The translations under genes were made by a program, and so were the position numbers. The notes beneath the pieces were generated by a model. The model ran no database searches and was not told the origin of the DNA. It saw nothing but the letters and a program-made list of their open reading frames with translations. Of a stretch of DNA of 64,000 bases, positions 9,101 to 17,225 are shown piece after piece. How positions within the stretch are numbered: the first letter of the stretch is position 1; the number at the start of each line of letters is the position of its first letter. Source of the DNA: Streptomyces sp. NBC_00663 (lineage in GTDB: Bacteria > Actinomycetota > Actinomycetes > Streptomycetales > Streptomycetaceae); assembly GCF_036226885.1 (NCBI RefSeq), contig NZ_CP109027.1, positions 7,006,001 through 7,070,000 on the forward strand, read 5' to 3'.

Positions 9101-12100
9101 GTCCGAGTCGGGCGCGGTTCAGGTGCAGGTCGTCGTGGGTGGTACCGACGATCCGGGCCGCCGCGATGTGGGGATCTACTCCCGTGTCGAGGGCGACGAC
9201 GAGGAGTCCTGGACCTGCCATGCCAAGGGCGTGCTGGCGGTTGTCGACACGGAAGTCGGCTCGTCCGCAGGTGAGTTGACGGTGTGGCCGCCGCAGGGGT
9301 CCATGCCGGTCGCGGTGGACGACCTGTACGAGCGGCTCGCTGGGCTGGGTCTTGACTACGGGCCGGTCTTCCGTGGTGTACGGGCGGCCTGGCGGCGCGG
9401 GGACGACGTGTTCGCCGAGGTGGCGCTCCCGGAAGAGCATCGTGTGGAGGCGGAACGCTTCGGCATCCACCCGGCGCTGCTGGACGCCGCGCTGCACGTG
9501 ACCGGCGTCGGTCACCTGAGTGGTCCAGACGCCGGGGACGGGACGGAGACGGGATCGGCACGGCTGCCGTTCGCGTGGAGCGGCGTGTCTCTGCATGCCA
9601 CAGGCGCGTCCATGCTCCGCGTGCACCTGGCCAGGGCGGGCACGGACGGTGTGTCGTTGCTGGTGGCTGACGCCACCGGCGCACCGGTGGCCTCCGTCGG
9701 CTCGTTGGTGGGCCGTCCGGTGTCGCCGGAACTGCTCGACACCGTCGCGCGGCCGTCGCTGGACTCGCTGTTCGCGGTGCGCTGGGAGACGGTTTCGGGC
9801 ACGGCCGCGGTCGCCGCCGCGGACGACTGGGCGGTGCTCGGTACGGAATCCTCGTGCCCCAGCGTCCTGCACTCCTCCGTCGGACGGCTTGCGCCCACCC
9901 TCGCCGAGCTGTCCTCGATCACGGAAGAGACGTTCCCGCAGGTAGTCCTTCTACCGTTCTCCGCGGCGGATTCGGCTGCGGACGCGGCGGCGGACGAGGC
10001 CGCCGTCGCTGTCGCCGCCCGTGAGCGCACTCACCGGGCGCTGCGCGCAGTACAGGAGTGGCTCGGCAGCGAGGCAACCACGACGTCGAAGCTCGTGTTC
10101 GTCACGCGCGGCGCAATGGCGGCCATGGCCGACGAGGATGTGACGGACCCTGCCGCGGCTGCCGTATGGGGGTTGGTCCGGTCCGCACAGACGGAACACC
10201 CGGACCGCTTCCACCTGGTCGATGTCGACACCTGGGACGCCGCGACCGACGCGGCGCGCGCGGCACTTGCCTCCGAGGAGCCGCAGATCGCCGTCCGCGC
10301 GGGCGAGTTCCGCGCCCCCCGACTGGTCAGGGCGTCCGGACCGGCAACGGCTGGAGAGGCCGGGGCCTGGGCTGCCGACGGATCCGTGCTGATCACCGGA
10401 GCGAGCGGCGTCCTGGGCGGCCTGGTCGCCCGCCACTTGGCCGCCGAACACGGTGTACGCCGTCTCGTCCTGGTGTCACGCCGGGGCCGGGACGCGACCG
10501 GCGCCGCCGAACTGGACGCCGAGTTGGCCGCCTTGGGCGCGCAGGCGGTGTTCGAGGCGTGTGACGTGACGGACCGCGAGGCGCTGGCGGGCGTGCTGGC
10601 GCGCATCCCCCAAGACCTGCCTCTGCGCGGGGTGGTGCACGCGGCGGGCGCGTTGGACGACGGCGTGGTGGACGCGCTGACACCCGAGCGGGTGGATACC
10701 GTGCTGCGGCCCAAGGTGGACGCGGCTCTGCTCCTGCACGAGTTGACCCGGGACCTGGACCTGTCGGCGTTCGTGCTGTTCTCGTCGGCCGCCGCGACGT
10801 TCGGCGCGGCCGGACAGGCCAACTACGCCGCGGCGAACGCCTTCCTCGACGCCCTCGCCGCCGGCCGGCGCGCGCAAGGCCTTCCCGCGGTGTCACTGGC
10901 CTGGGGCTTCTGGGCCGAACGCAGCGAGATGACCGGTCACTTGGCCGACGCCGACCTCGCCCGGATGGCCCGCGGCGGCGTCATACCGCTGTCGTCCCAG
11001 GAAGGACTGGCCCTCTTCGACGCGGCAATCGCCGCGGACGAGGCACTGCTCGTTCCGGTGCGCCTCGCCGGCACGGTGCTGCGGGGTGAAAACGGCCCGG
11101 TACCGCCCCTGCTGCGTCGGCTGGTCCGCGTATCGGCGCGGCGCACCGCGGCGGCGTCCGCGACTGCGGTCGGCACGGCCGACGGCCTCGCCGGGGACCT
11201 GGCCGCACTGCCGGAGGCCGAGCGGGAACAGGCCGTACTGGACCTGGTAGGCGCCCACGTCGGCGCCGTACTGGGCTACGGACCGGGCGACACGGTCGCG
11301 GCCGATCGCGCCTTCCGCGAACTGGGCTTCGACTCGTTGACGGCGGTGGAGCTGCGTAACCGGTTGAACGCGGCTTCGGGGTTGCGGTTGCCGGCCACGC
11401 TTGTCTTCGACTATCCCTCGCCGGCGGCCTTGGCCCGGCATCTGCTGGCGGAGCTGTCGGTGGCGGCGGGTGAGATGGTCGGCGCCGTCTCCGAGCGTCC
11501 GGCGCTGCCTGGTGCCGGGACGGCGACGGTGGTGGACGAGCCGATCGCGATCGTCGCGATGAGCTGCCGCTACCCGGGCGGCGTACGCACCCCCGAGGAC
11601 CTGTGGTCTCTGCTTGCCAGGGGCGACGACGCCATGGCCGCGTTCCCGGACGACCGAGGCTGGGATCTGGAGGCGCTGTATCACCCGGACCCCGATCACA
11701 AGGGCACGGCGTATGCGCGTGAGGGTGGTTTCCTGTATGACGCGGGTGACTTCGATCCGGCGTTCTTCGGTATTTCGCCGCGTGAGGCGCTGGCGATGGA
11801 TCCGCAGCAGCGGTTGTTGTTGGAGACGTCGTGGGAGGCGTTGGAGCGGGCGGGTATCGACCCGGCGTCGGTGCGGGGCAGCCAGACCGGCGTCTTCGCC
11901 GGGATCATGCACCACGACTACGGCTCCTTGTCGATCCCGGAGGACGTCGAGGGCTACATCGGCAACGGCACCGCCGGCAGCATCGCCTCCGGCCGTATCT
12001 CGTACACGTTCGGGTTCGAGGGTCCTGCAGTGACGGTGGATACGGCGTGTTCGTCGTCGCTGGTGGCTCTGCATCTGGCGGTGCAGTCACTGCGCCAGGG

Positions 12101-15100
12101 GGAGTGTTCGCTGGCGTTGGCCGGTGGTGTGACGGTGATGGCGACGCCGGCGTTGTTCGTGGAGTTCAGTCGTCAGCGGGGTCTTGCTCCGGACGGCCGG
12201 TGCAAGACGTTCGCGGCGGGTGCGGATGGCACGGGGTTCTCCGAGGGTGCGGGGATGCTGCTGCTGGAGCGGTTGTCGGACGCGCGTCGTAACGGGCATC
12301 GGGTGCTGGCGGTGGTGCGTGGTTCGGCGATCAATCAGGACGGTGCGAGCAATGGTCTTACGGCGCCGAACGGTCCCTCCCAGCAGCGGGTGATCCGCGC
12401 CGCGCTGGCGAGTGCCGGCCTCTCCGCCGACCAAGTGGACGCTGTGGAGGCGCACGGTACGGGCACGAAGCTCGGTGATCCGATCGAGGCGCAGGCGCTG
12501 CTGGCGACGTATGGCCAGGACCGGCCGGAGGATCGGCCGCTGTGGCTGGGCTCGGTGAAGTCGAACATCGGCCATACGCAGGCTGCGGCCGGTGTGGCTG
12601 GTGTGATGAAGATGGTGATGGCGATGCGGCACGGGCTGGTGCCGCGGACGCTGCATGTGGATGAGCCGTCCCCGCATGTGGACTGGTCGATGGGCTCCGT
12701 CGAGCTGGTGACCGAGGCCACACCGTGGCCCGAGACCGGGCGGCCCCGTCGGGCGGGTGTCTCGTCGTTCGGCGCCAGTGGGACGAACGCGCATGTGGTC
12801 CTTGAGCACGAGCCGACGCCGGCCCGGCCTGCCGACGATAGTGCCGGAGCTGAACCGGTGGTGGTGCCGTGGGTGGTGTCGGGGAAGTCTGAGGCCGCGT
12901 TGCGGGGGCAGGCGGAGCGGTTGGCTGCGTCTGTGGGTGGTTTGTCGCCGGTGGATGTGGCGTGGTCGTTGGTGGCGGGCCGGTCGGTGTTTGAGCATCG
13001 GGCGGTGGTCCTGGGGGATCTGGCCGGTGGGTTGTCGGCTTTGGTGTCGGGTGAGCCGGCTGCTGGTCTCGTCCGGGGGCAGGTCGTGCCGGGGAAGCTG
13101 GCGGTGCTCTTCTCGGGGCAGGGCAGTCAGCGGGCCGGGATGGGCCGGGAGTTGTATGAGGCTTTCCCTGTTTTCGCTGAGGCTTTTGATGAGGTGTGTG
13201 CGCAGTTCGATGGTCTGTTGGGCAGGTCGTTGCGTGAGGTCGTCTTCGGGGATGGGGAGGCGCTGGATGCGACGGGGTTCACGCAGTGTGGCCTGTTCGC
13301 TGTGGAGGTGGCGCTTTTCCGTCTGGTGTCGTCGTGGGGTGTGACGCCGGATGTGGTGGGTGGGCATTCGATTGGTGAGATTGCTGCCGCGTTTGTGGCG
13401 GGGGTGTGGTCGCTTGAGGATGCGTGTGTGCTGGTGGCGGCGCGTGGCCGGTTGATGCAGGCGTTGCCGTCGGGTGGCGTGATGGTGTCGGTGATGGCCG
13501 GGGAGGGGGTGGTTGTTCCGCTGCTTGAGGGCCTGGACGAAGTCGGCGTGGCGGCGGTGAACGGGCCGTCGTCGGTGGTGGTTTCGGGTGCTGAGGCCGC
13601 GGTGACGGCTGTCGTGGAGCGGCTGGAGCAGCAGGCGGTGAAGACGCGTCGGCTGCGGGTGTCGCATGCGTTCCACTCGCCGTTGATGGAGCCGATGCTG
13701 GACGAGTTCCGGGAGATCGTCGGCCGGTTGGCGTACTCGGTGCCGCGTATCCCGTTGGTGTCGAACCTGACGGGTGAGCTTGTCGCGGATGAGGTGTGTG
13801 ATCCGGGGTATTGGGTGCGGCATGTGCGGGAGGCGGTGCGTTTCGCCGACGGCATCACCCGCCTGACCGCTGTGGGCGTGACGGCCTGTCTGGAGCTGGG
13901 TCCGGACGGGGTGTTGTCGGGTATGGGGCAGGACAGTGCCCCGGAGATGTTGTTCGCGCCGGTACTGCGCAAGGACCGGAGCGAAGCAAGTGCGGTGCTG
14001 GAGGCACTCGCGCAGGTCTATGTCCAGGGCCACGGCGTGGACTGGGCCGCCTACCTCGCGCCCTCCCGTCCGCGGCGGGTGGAGCTGCCGACGTATGCCT
14101 TCCAGCGGGACCGGTACTGGCTGGAGGCGGCGCCGGCGGCGGGTGATGTCACCTCGGTGGGTCTGGGAGTGGCCGATCACCCGCTCCTCGGTGCGGCCGT
14201 GACGCTGCCCGACTCCGACGGCTGCCTCTTCACCGGCCGACTGTCCGCGCGTACGCATCCGTGGCTGGCGGATCACGCGGTGCTGGGCGCTGTACTCGTG
14301 CCGGGGACGGCCTTCGTGGACCTGGCCCTTCACGCGGGCGCCCGATTCGGTTGCACGCGGGTGGACGATCTGGTTCTGGAGGCACCTCTGGTCCTGCCGG
14401 AGAACGGTGGGGTTCAGGTCCAGGTCGTTGTCGCAGGCCCGGACGACAGTGGTCGACGCGAGGTCAACGTGTACGCGCGTCAGGAGTCCGGTGACCCGGA
14501 CCAGCCGTGGACGCGGCACGCCGGCGCTGTGGTGACCAGGGCTGCCGCCGAGGTCGCGCACCCCGTGTCGGACGAGCCGGGCGTGTGGCCGCCTGCGGGT
14601 GCCGAGGCGCTGGACATCGAGGGAATGTACGAGCGGTTCACGCTCGGGGGGCTGGCGTACGGACCGGTGTTCCAGGGGGTACGGGCGGCCTGGCGGCGCG
14701 GTACCGAGGTGTTCGCCGAGATCGCGCTGCCGGAGGAGCACGCGGCGGAGGCCGTGCGCTACGGACTGCACCCGGCGCTGTTGGACGCGGCCCTGCATGT
14801 GGCCGGGCCGGGGGGACTCACCAAGCCGGGAGGGGAGGACCGGGACCAGATCCGGTTGCCGTTCGTCTGGAACGGGGTCTGCCTGTACGCCACCGGCGCG
14901 AGCAGGATCCGGGTACGGCTCACGGCCTCCGGAGCCGACGGCGTGTCCGCGGTCCTGGCGGACGAGGCCGGCCGGCTGGTGGCCTCCGTGGACGAGTTGG
15001 TGACGCGCCCGGTCACGGCCGAGCAGATCGACACCGCCCGGGGTGCTGCCTTGCGCGAGTCGCTGTTCCGGCTGGACTGGCAGGCCATGCCGTTCCCGGT

Positions 15101-17129
15101 GACCGACGGGCCGTCCGCACTCCGCTGTGCTGTGGTCGGCGAACCGAGTGAGGCCGGTCTGGCCGCCGCTCTGCGGTCGGGCGGTTGGGACGTGGCGACG
15201 CACCCGGACCTGAAGAGCCTGGGCGATGCCCATATCGGCTCGCCCGTGGGGGGCGCCGAAGTGGCGTCGCTTCCGGAGTGGGTCTTCCTCCCTGTGCCGG
15301 GCGCTCTCGACACCGGCACGGGCGAGGGTGAGCGACTGCGGTCCGTGGTGGCCGGAACGCTGGCCTGGGTGCAGGACTGGCTGGCGGACGACCGGTTCGC
15401 CGACGCGCGCCTGGTGATCGTCACTCAGGGCGCCGTGAACACCGCATCGTTCGCGGCGGACCCCGCAGAGCAGGCCGTGCGCGACGCGTCCATGGCCGCC
15501 GTCTGGGGGCTGGTGCGCTCGGCGCAGGCAGAGCACCCTGGCCGGCTGTTCCTCCTCGACACCGACGCGCCGGCCGAGATCGAAACCGAGATCGAAACCG
15601 ACATCGAGATCGACACCGAGAACGACACCGATATCGACACCGATATCGAGACCGCGTCCGTCGCCGCCGCCCTCGCCACGGGAGAGCCGCAACTGGCCCT
15701 GCGCGCAGGACGCGTCCTGCTGCCCAGACTCGTCCGGGCTGCTGACACCGGCTCGGCTGCGAGCAGCGGACCGGTCGCGACCTGGGACCCGCAGGGCACC
15801 GTGCTGATCACCGGCGCGAGCGGCACGCTCGCCGGACTCGTGGCCCGTCACCTCGTGGACGAGCAAGGGATACGGCACCTGCTGCTGCTCAGCCGAAGGG
15901 GTGCCGAGGCGGACGGGGCGGCGGAACTGACCGCCGAACTCACCGATGCCGGCGCCTCGGTGACGTGGGCGGCCTGTGACGTGGCGGACCGGGATGCCCT
16001 CGGCGCGGTGCTCGCCGGTATCCCCGCCGCCCATCCGCTGAAGGGCGTGGTGCACGCGGCGGCGGTGCTGGACGACGGGGTCGTCACCTCGCTGACCCCG
16101 CAGCGGATCGGCGCGGTGCTGCGCCCGAAGGCGGAGGCGGCTGCCATCCTCCACGAACTGACGGCCGACGCCGACCTTGGCGCGTTCGTGCTCTTCTCCT
16201 CCGCGGCCGGCACACTGGGCGCCGCCGGACAGGCCAACTACGCCGCCGCGAACGCGTTCCTGGACGCCCTCGCGACCCGGCGCCGCGCACAGGGCCTGCC
16301 CGGTCTGTCGCTGGCCTGGGGACTGTGGGAGCAGCGCAGCGCGCTGACCGGCGGCCTGGGCGAGGCGGACCAGCGGCGCATGGCCGGCATCGGGCTCGGC
16401 GGACTGCCGACGGCAGACGGACTCGCCCTGCTCGACGCCTGCTGCGCCGGCGATACCGCGGTGATCGCACCGATGCGGCTCGACGCGGCGGCCGTACTGG
16501 CGACTGTCCGTGACAGCGGCGGTGAAGTACCGCACGTACTGCGGGAGTTGGTGCGTGCACTGCCCAGGCAGCGGCAGGCCGTGGAGGCCGCCGGGGCGGC
16601 AGCGGGGGGCCTTCGGGAACGGCTGGCCGGTGCGTCGGCTGCGGAAGGCGAACGCATGGTGCTGGACGCCGTGCGGCGCAATGTCGCGGCCGTACTCGGC
16701 CACGGCGGAATAGAAACCGTGGAACCGGCCCGCGCTTTCAAGGATTTCGGATTCGATTCCCTGACGGCGGTCGAACTGCGCAACCGGCTCAACGCGTTCA
16801 CCGGACTGCGCCTGCCCGCAACCCTCGTATTCGACTATCCGACACCGACGGCCCTGGCCGCATTCCTGCACCAGGAGCTGGCGCCCCGGCCGGCACTCGA
16901 CGGCGGCGACGTGCCCGTGTCGGTGGGTCTCGACCGGCTCGAAACCGGGCTGTCGGCCATGACCATCGAGGAGATCGGCCGCACCGACGTGATCGAACGA
17001 CTGCGGAACCTCCTCGCGAAATACGGCGACACAGAGGAAGGAACGGAAGGAGCCGATCTCGTCGAGCAGCTCGAATCGGCGACGGACGGCGACCTCTTCA
17101 GGATGGTGGACGACCTCGGAATCAGCTGA
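6105..17129 (+). CDS. Type I modular polyketide synthase, two modules (KS-AT-DH-KR-ACP twice)
   Basis: A 3674-residue PKS. The frame is open from an ATG at 6063, but the GTG at 6105 is preferred: from there the N-terminus (VSNEEKLVEYLKRV) matches the docking coiled coil of the next PKS (MSNEDKLRDYLKRV), and a purine-rich AGGGGG lies upstream. Starting at 6063 would give 3688 residues. Module 2 is KS (Cys 6720), AT (GHSQG, Ser 8052), DH, KR, ACP (Ser 11334). Module 3 is KS (Cys 12048), AT (GHSIG, Ser 13368), DH (His 14274), KR, ACP (Ser 16758). The C-terminal 70 or so residues form the docking domain to the next protein. An acidic repeat sits in the module 3 KR at 15576-15653. No ER is present. 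Confidence 0.97.
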   Translation: MSNEEKLVEYLKRVMADLRQTQRRLRDVEDKSQEPIAIVGMSCRFPGGVQSPEQLWELLADGGDAVARFPDDRGWDLGALYDPDPDRAGTSYVKEGAFLSDAGAFDPAFFGISPREALAMDPQQRLLLETSWEAMERAGVAPASLRGAKAGVFVGTNGQDYIEALRQAPKGVEGYLATSVAASVMSGRLSYTFGFEGPAVTVDTACSSSLVALHLAVQALRQGECSVAFAGGVTVMTTPGLFVEFSRQRGLAPDGRCKAFAAGADGTGWGEGVGMLLLERLSDAQHNGHPVLAVIRGSAVNQDGSSSGLTVPNGISQQRVILQALANARLSSAEIDAVEAHGTGTTLGDPIEAQALLTAYGQDRPDGRPLRLGSIKSNIGHTQAAAGVAGVMKMVLAMKHGVLPQTLHVDEPSRQVDWSAGAVELLTETMPWPETEEPRRAGVSAFGVSGTNAHVILEQAPVPVPEEEPAESVPPVVAPWVLSGKSEAALRAQAERLAAHARRDVSASDVGFSLVAGRSVFEHRAVVLDGLPGVEALAEGREAVGVVRGSAGGADGRAVFVFPGQGSQWLGMAAELLDSSPVFAERIGECAVALAPFVDWSLTDILRDTDSEAWLEQVDVVQPVLWAVMVSLAEVWRSYGVEPAAVIGHSQGEIAAAAVAGALSLEDAAKVVALRSKAIRALSGRGGMVSVSLGIEAVQERLTAWDGRLAVAAVNGPAMVVVSGDADALDELLAACEADGVRARRIAVDYASHCAHVEEIEDVLLRELAGITPRAAQVPFYSTVTAEVLDTTALDAGYWYRNLRQTVRFADTVRALLDDGFRLFVESSAHPVLTMGVEQTAEAHVNSPVTAVGSLRRDEGGLERFLTSAAEAFVGGASVDWAGLFDGTGARRIDLPTYAFQHQHYWLKSPDSRVGDVAAVGLGAADHPLLGAVVSLADANGLVLTGRLSSAAQPWLVDHQVLGRVVVPGTAFVELALRAADAAGCRTLEELTLQTPLVLSESGAVQVQVVVGGTDDPGRRDVGIYSRVEGDDEESWTCHAKGVLAVVDTEVGSSAGELTVWPPQGSMPVAVDDLYERLAGLGLDYGPVFRGVRAAWRRGDDVFAEVALPEEHRVEAERFGIHPALLDAALHVTGVGHLSGPDAGDGTETGSARLPFAWSGVSLHATGASMLRVHLARAGTDGVSLLVADATGAPVASVGSLVGRPVSPELLDTVARPSLDSLFAVRWETVSGTAAVAAADDWAVLGTESSCPSVLHSSVGRLAPTLAELSSITEETFPQVVLLPFSAADSAADAAADEAAVAVAARERTHRALRAVQEWLGSEATTTSKLVFVTRGAMAAMADEDVTDPAAAAVWGLVRSAQTEHPDRFHLVDVDTWDAATDAARAALASEEPQIAVRAGEFRAPRLVRASGPATAGEAGAWAADGSVLITGASGVLGGLVARHLAAEHGVRRLVLVSRRGRDATGAAELDAELAALGAQAVFEACDVTDREALAGVLARIPQDLPLRGVVHAAGALDDGVVDALTPERVDTVLRPKVDAALLLHELTRDLDLSAFVLFSSAAATFGAAGQANYAAANAFLDALAAGRRAQGLPAVSLAWGFWAERSEMTGHLADADLARMARGGVIPLSSQEGLALFDAAIAADEALLVPVRLAGTVLRGENGPVPPLLRRLVRVSARRTAAASATAVGTADGLAGDLAALPEAEREQAVLDLVGAHVGAVLGYGPGDTVAADRAFRELGFDSLTAVELRNRLNAASGLRLPATLVFDYPSPAALARHLLAELSVAAGEMVGAVSERPALPGAGTATVVDEPIAIVAMSCRYPGGVRTPEDLWSLLARGDDAMAAFPDDRGWDLEALYHPDPDHKGTAYAREGGFLYDAGDFDPAFFGISPREALAMDPQQRLLLETSWEALERAGIDPASVRGSQTGVFAGIMHHDYGSLSIPEDVEGYIGNGTAGSIASGRISYTFGFEGPAVTVDTACSSSLVALHLAVQSLRQGECSLALAGGVTVMATPALFVEFSRQRGLAPDGRCKTFAAGADGTGFSEGAGMLLLERLSDARRNGHRVLAVVRGSAINQDGASNGLTAPNGPSQQRVIRAALASAGLSADQVDAVEAHGTGTKLGDPIEAQALLATYGQDRPEDRPLWLGSVKSNIGHTQAAAGVAGVMKMVMAMRHGLVPRTLHVDEPSPHVDWSMGSVELVTEATPWPETGRPRRAGVSSFGASGTNAHVVLEHEPTPARPADDSAGAEPVVVPWVVSGKSEAALRGQAERLAASVGGLSPVDVAWSLVAGRSVFEHRAVVLGDLAGGLSALVSGEPAAGLVRGQVVPGKLAVLFSGQGSQRAGMGRELYEAFPVFAEAFDEVCAQFDGLLGRSLREVVFGDGEALDATGFTQCGLFAVEVALFRLVSSWGVTPDVVGGHSIGEIAAAFVAGVWSLEDACVLVAARGRLMQALPSGGVMVSVMAGEGVVVPLLEGLDEVGVAAVNGPSSVVVSGAEAAVTAVVERLEQQAVKTRRLRVSHAFHSPLMEPMLDEFREIVGRLAYSVPRIPLVSNLTGELVADEVCDPGYWVRHVREAVRFADGITRLTAVGVTACLELGPDGVLSGMGQDSAPEMLFAPVLRKDRSEASAVLEALAQVYVQGHGVDWAAYLAPSRPRRVELPTYAFQRDRYWLEAAPAAGDVTSVGLGVADHPLLGAAVTLPDSDGCLFTGRLSARTHPWLADHAVLGAVLVPGTAFVDLALHAGARFGCTRVDDLVLEAPLVLPENGGVQVQVVVAGPDDSGRREVNVYARQESGDPDQPWTRHAGAVVTRAAAEVAHPVSDEPGVWPPAGAEALDIEGMYERFTLGGLAYGPVFQGVRAAWRRGTEVFAEIALPEEHAAEAVRYGLHPALLDAALHVAGPGGLTKPGGEDRDQIRLPFVWNGVCLYATGASRIRVRLTASGADGVSAVLADEAGRLVASVDELVTRPVTAEQIDTARGAALRESLFRLDWQAMPFPVTDGPSALRCAVVGEPSEAGLAAALRSGGWDVATHPDLKSLGDAHIGSPVGGAEVASLPEWVFLPVPGALDTGTGEGERLRSVVAGTLAWVQDWLADDRFADARLVIVTQGAVNTASFAADPAEQAVRDASMAAVWGLVRSAQAEHPGRLFLLDTDAPAEIETEIETDIEIDTENDTDIDTDIETASVAAALATGEPQLALRAGRVLLPRLVRAADTGSAASSGPVATWDPQGTVLITGASGTLAGLVARHLVDEQGIRHLLLLSRRGAEADGAAELTAELTDAGASVTWAACDVADRDALGAVLAGIPAAHPLKGVVHAAAVLDDGVVTSLTPQRIGAVLRPKAEAAAILHELTADADLGAFVLFSSAAGTLGAAGQANYAAANAFLDALATRRRAQGLPGLSLAWGLWEQRSALTGGLGEADQRRMAGIGLGGLPTADGLALLDACCAGDTAVIAPMRLDAAAVLATVRDSGGEVPHVLRELVRALPRQRQAVEAAGAAAGGLRERLAGASAAEGERMVLDAVRRNVAAVLGHGGIETVEPARAFKDFGFDSLTAVELRNRLNAFTGLRLPATLVFDYPTPTALAAFLHQELAPRPALDGGDVPVSVGLDRLETGLSAMTIEEIGRTDVIERLRNLLAKYGDTEEGTEGADLVEQLESATDGDLFRMVDDLGIS
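6205..11460 (+). other. PKS module 2: KS-AT(methylmalonyl)-DH-KR-ACP
   Basis: The AT has GHSQG and YASH, the accepted pairing for methylmalonyl-CoA. The DH has an intact HxxxGxxxxP motif (H-QVL-G-RVVV-P, near 8980) and LDAALH carrying the second catalytic Asp (near 9480). The KR has TGASGVLG, LDD and GQANYAAAN, so it is B-type and usually sets up a trans double bond with an active DH. The ACP has GFDSL. The predicted outcome is an alpha-methyl, alpha,beta-unsaturated extension. The ACP and the linker to the next KS are almost identical in DNA to those after module 4. Confidence 0.92.
7629..8822 (+). repeat. Methylmalonyl-AT cassette, copy 1 (module 2)
   Basis: This 1194-bp block covers the AT domain through the YAFQ motif. 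It has counterparts of exactly the same length at 18750-19943 (module 4) and 29403-30596 (module 6). Long runs are identical, including synonymous positions. The flanking DH and KR sequences are clearly more diverged. Confidence 0.88.
11322..11596 (+). repeat. Duplicated ACP-linker-KS segment, copy 1
   Basis: This 275-bp stretch covers the end of the module 2 ACP, the non-conserved interdomain linker (LLAELSVAAGEMVGAVS) and the first residues of the module 3 KS. It matches 22464-22738 with no gap and about seven mismatches counted by eye. The linker is not under strong catalytic constraint, so near identity at DNA level points to recent duplication or gene conversion. Confidence 0.9.
11715..11893 (+). 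repeat. KS N-terminal block, copy 2 (module 3)
   Basis: Copy of 1453-1631. In modules 3 and 5 the near identity resumes after a short variable region (about 11991-12720 and 23125-23860), so most of the KS is shared between these two modules. Confidence 0.85.
12855..14114 (+). repeat. Malonyl-AT cassette, copy 2 (module 3)
   Basis: Copy of the 2596-3852 block, 1260 bp. It diverges from the other two between about 13012 and 13075, where the residues around LGDLAGGLSALVSGEPAAG replace the LDGLPGVEALAEGRE-type sequence. That gives a local patch of different ancestry inside an otherwise shared cassette. Confidence 0.86.
15576..15653 (+). repeat. In-frame acidic tandem repeat in the module 3 ketoreductase
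   Basis: The tract has 26 codons built from GAG/GAC-ATC-GAG/GAC-ACC units and encodes tandem (E/D)-I-(E/D)-T tetrapeptides, with two irregular units. It lies in the KR structural subdomain, after the QAEHPGRLFLLDTD segment and before the ATGEPQLALR segment. The other KR domains have a short, non-repetitive loop at this place. The repeat keeps frame, so it lengthens the loop without breaking the gene. Repeat expansion by slippage is the simplest explanation. Confidence 0.85.
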
Positions 17130-17225
17130 ACCGACCCTCCTGACGTACGAGAGACCACCCTCGGTCGAAGTCGAATCCTTTCCGCCGGCTGCCTTGTGGC
17201 CGACTGCTTTTGATGGGAAAGCACG

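Larger units (their letters stand above)
11539..16890 (+). other. PKS module 3: KS-AT(malonyl)-DH-KR-ACP
   Basis: The KS triad is complete. The AT carries GHSIG and HAFH, so malonyl-CoA is predicted. The DH keeps HxxxGxxxxP (His codon 14274, H-AVL-G-AVLV-P) and LDAALH. The KR keeps LDD and the catalytic Ser, Tyr and Asn, but its cofactor loop reads TGASGTLAG: the last Gly of the usual TGxxGxLG is Ala (codon 15831-15833). Its structural subdomain contains a 26-residue acidic Asp/Glu-Ile-Asp/Glu-Thr repeat (15576-15653). The ACP has GFDSL (Ser 16758). An unmethylated alkene is predicted if the KR works. Confidence 0.9.

Noticed and set aside
5757..9872. Reverse-strand frame across the junction of the first two PKS genes
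   Set aside because: Same shadow effect: no recognisable motif, and it crosses two real genes with docking domains.
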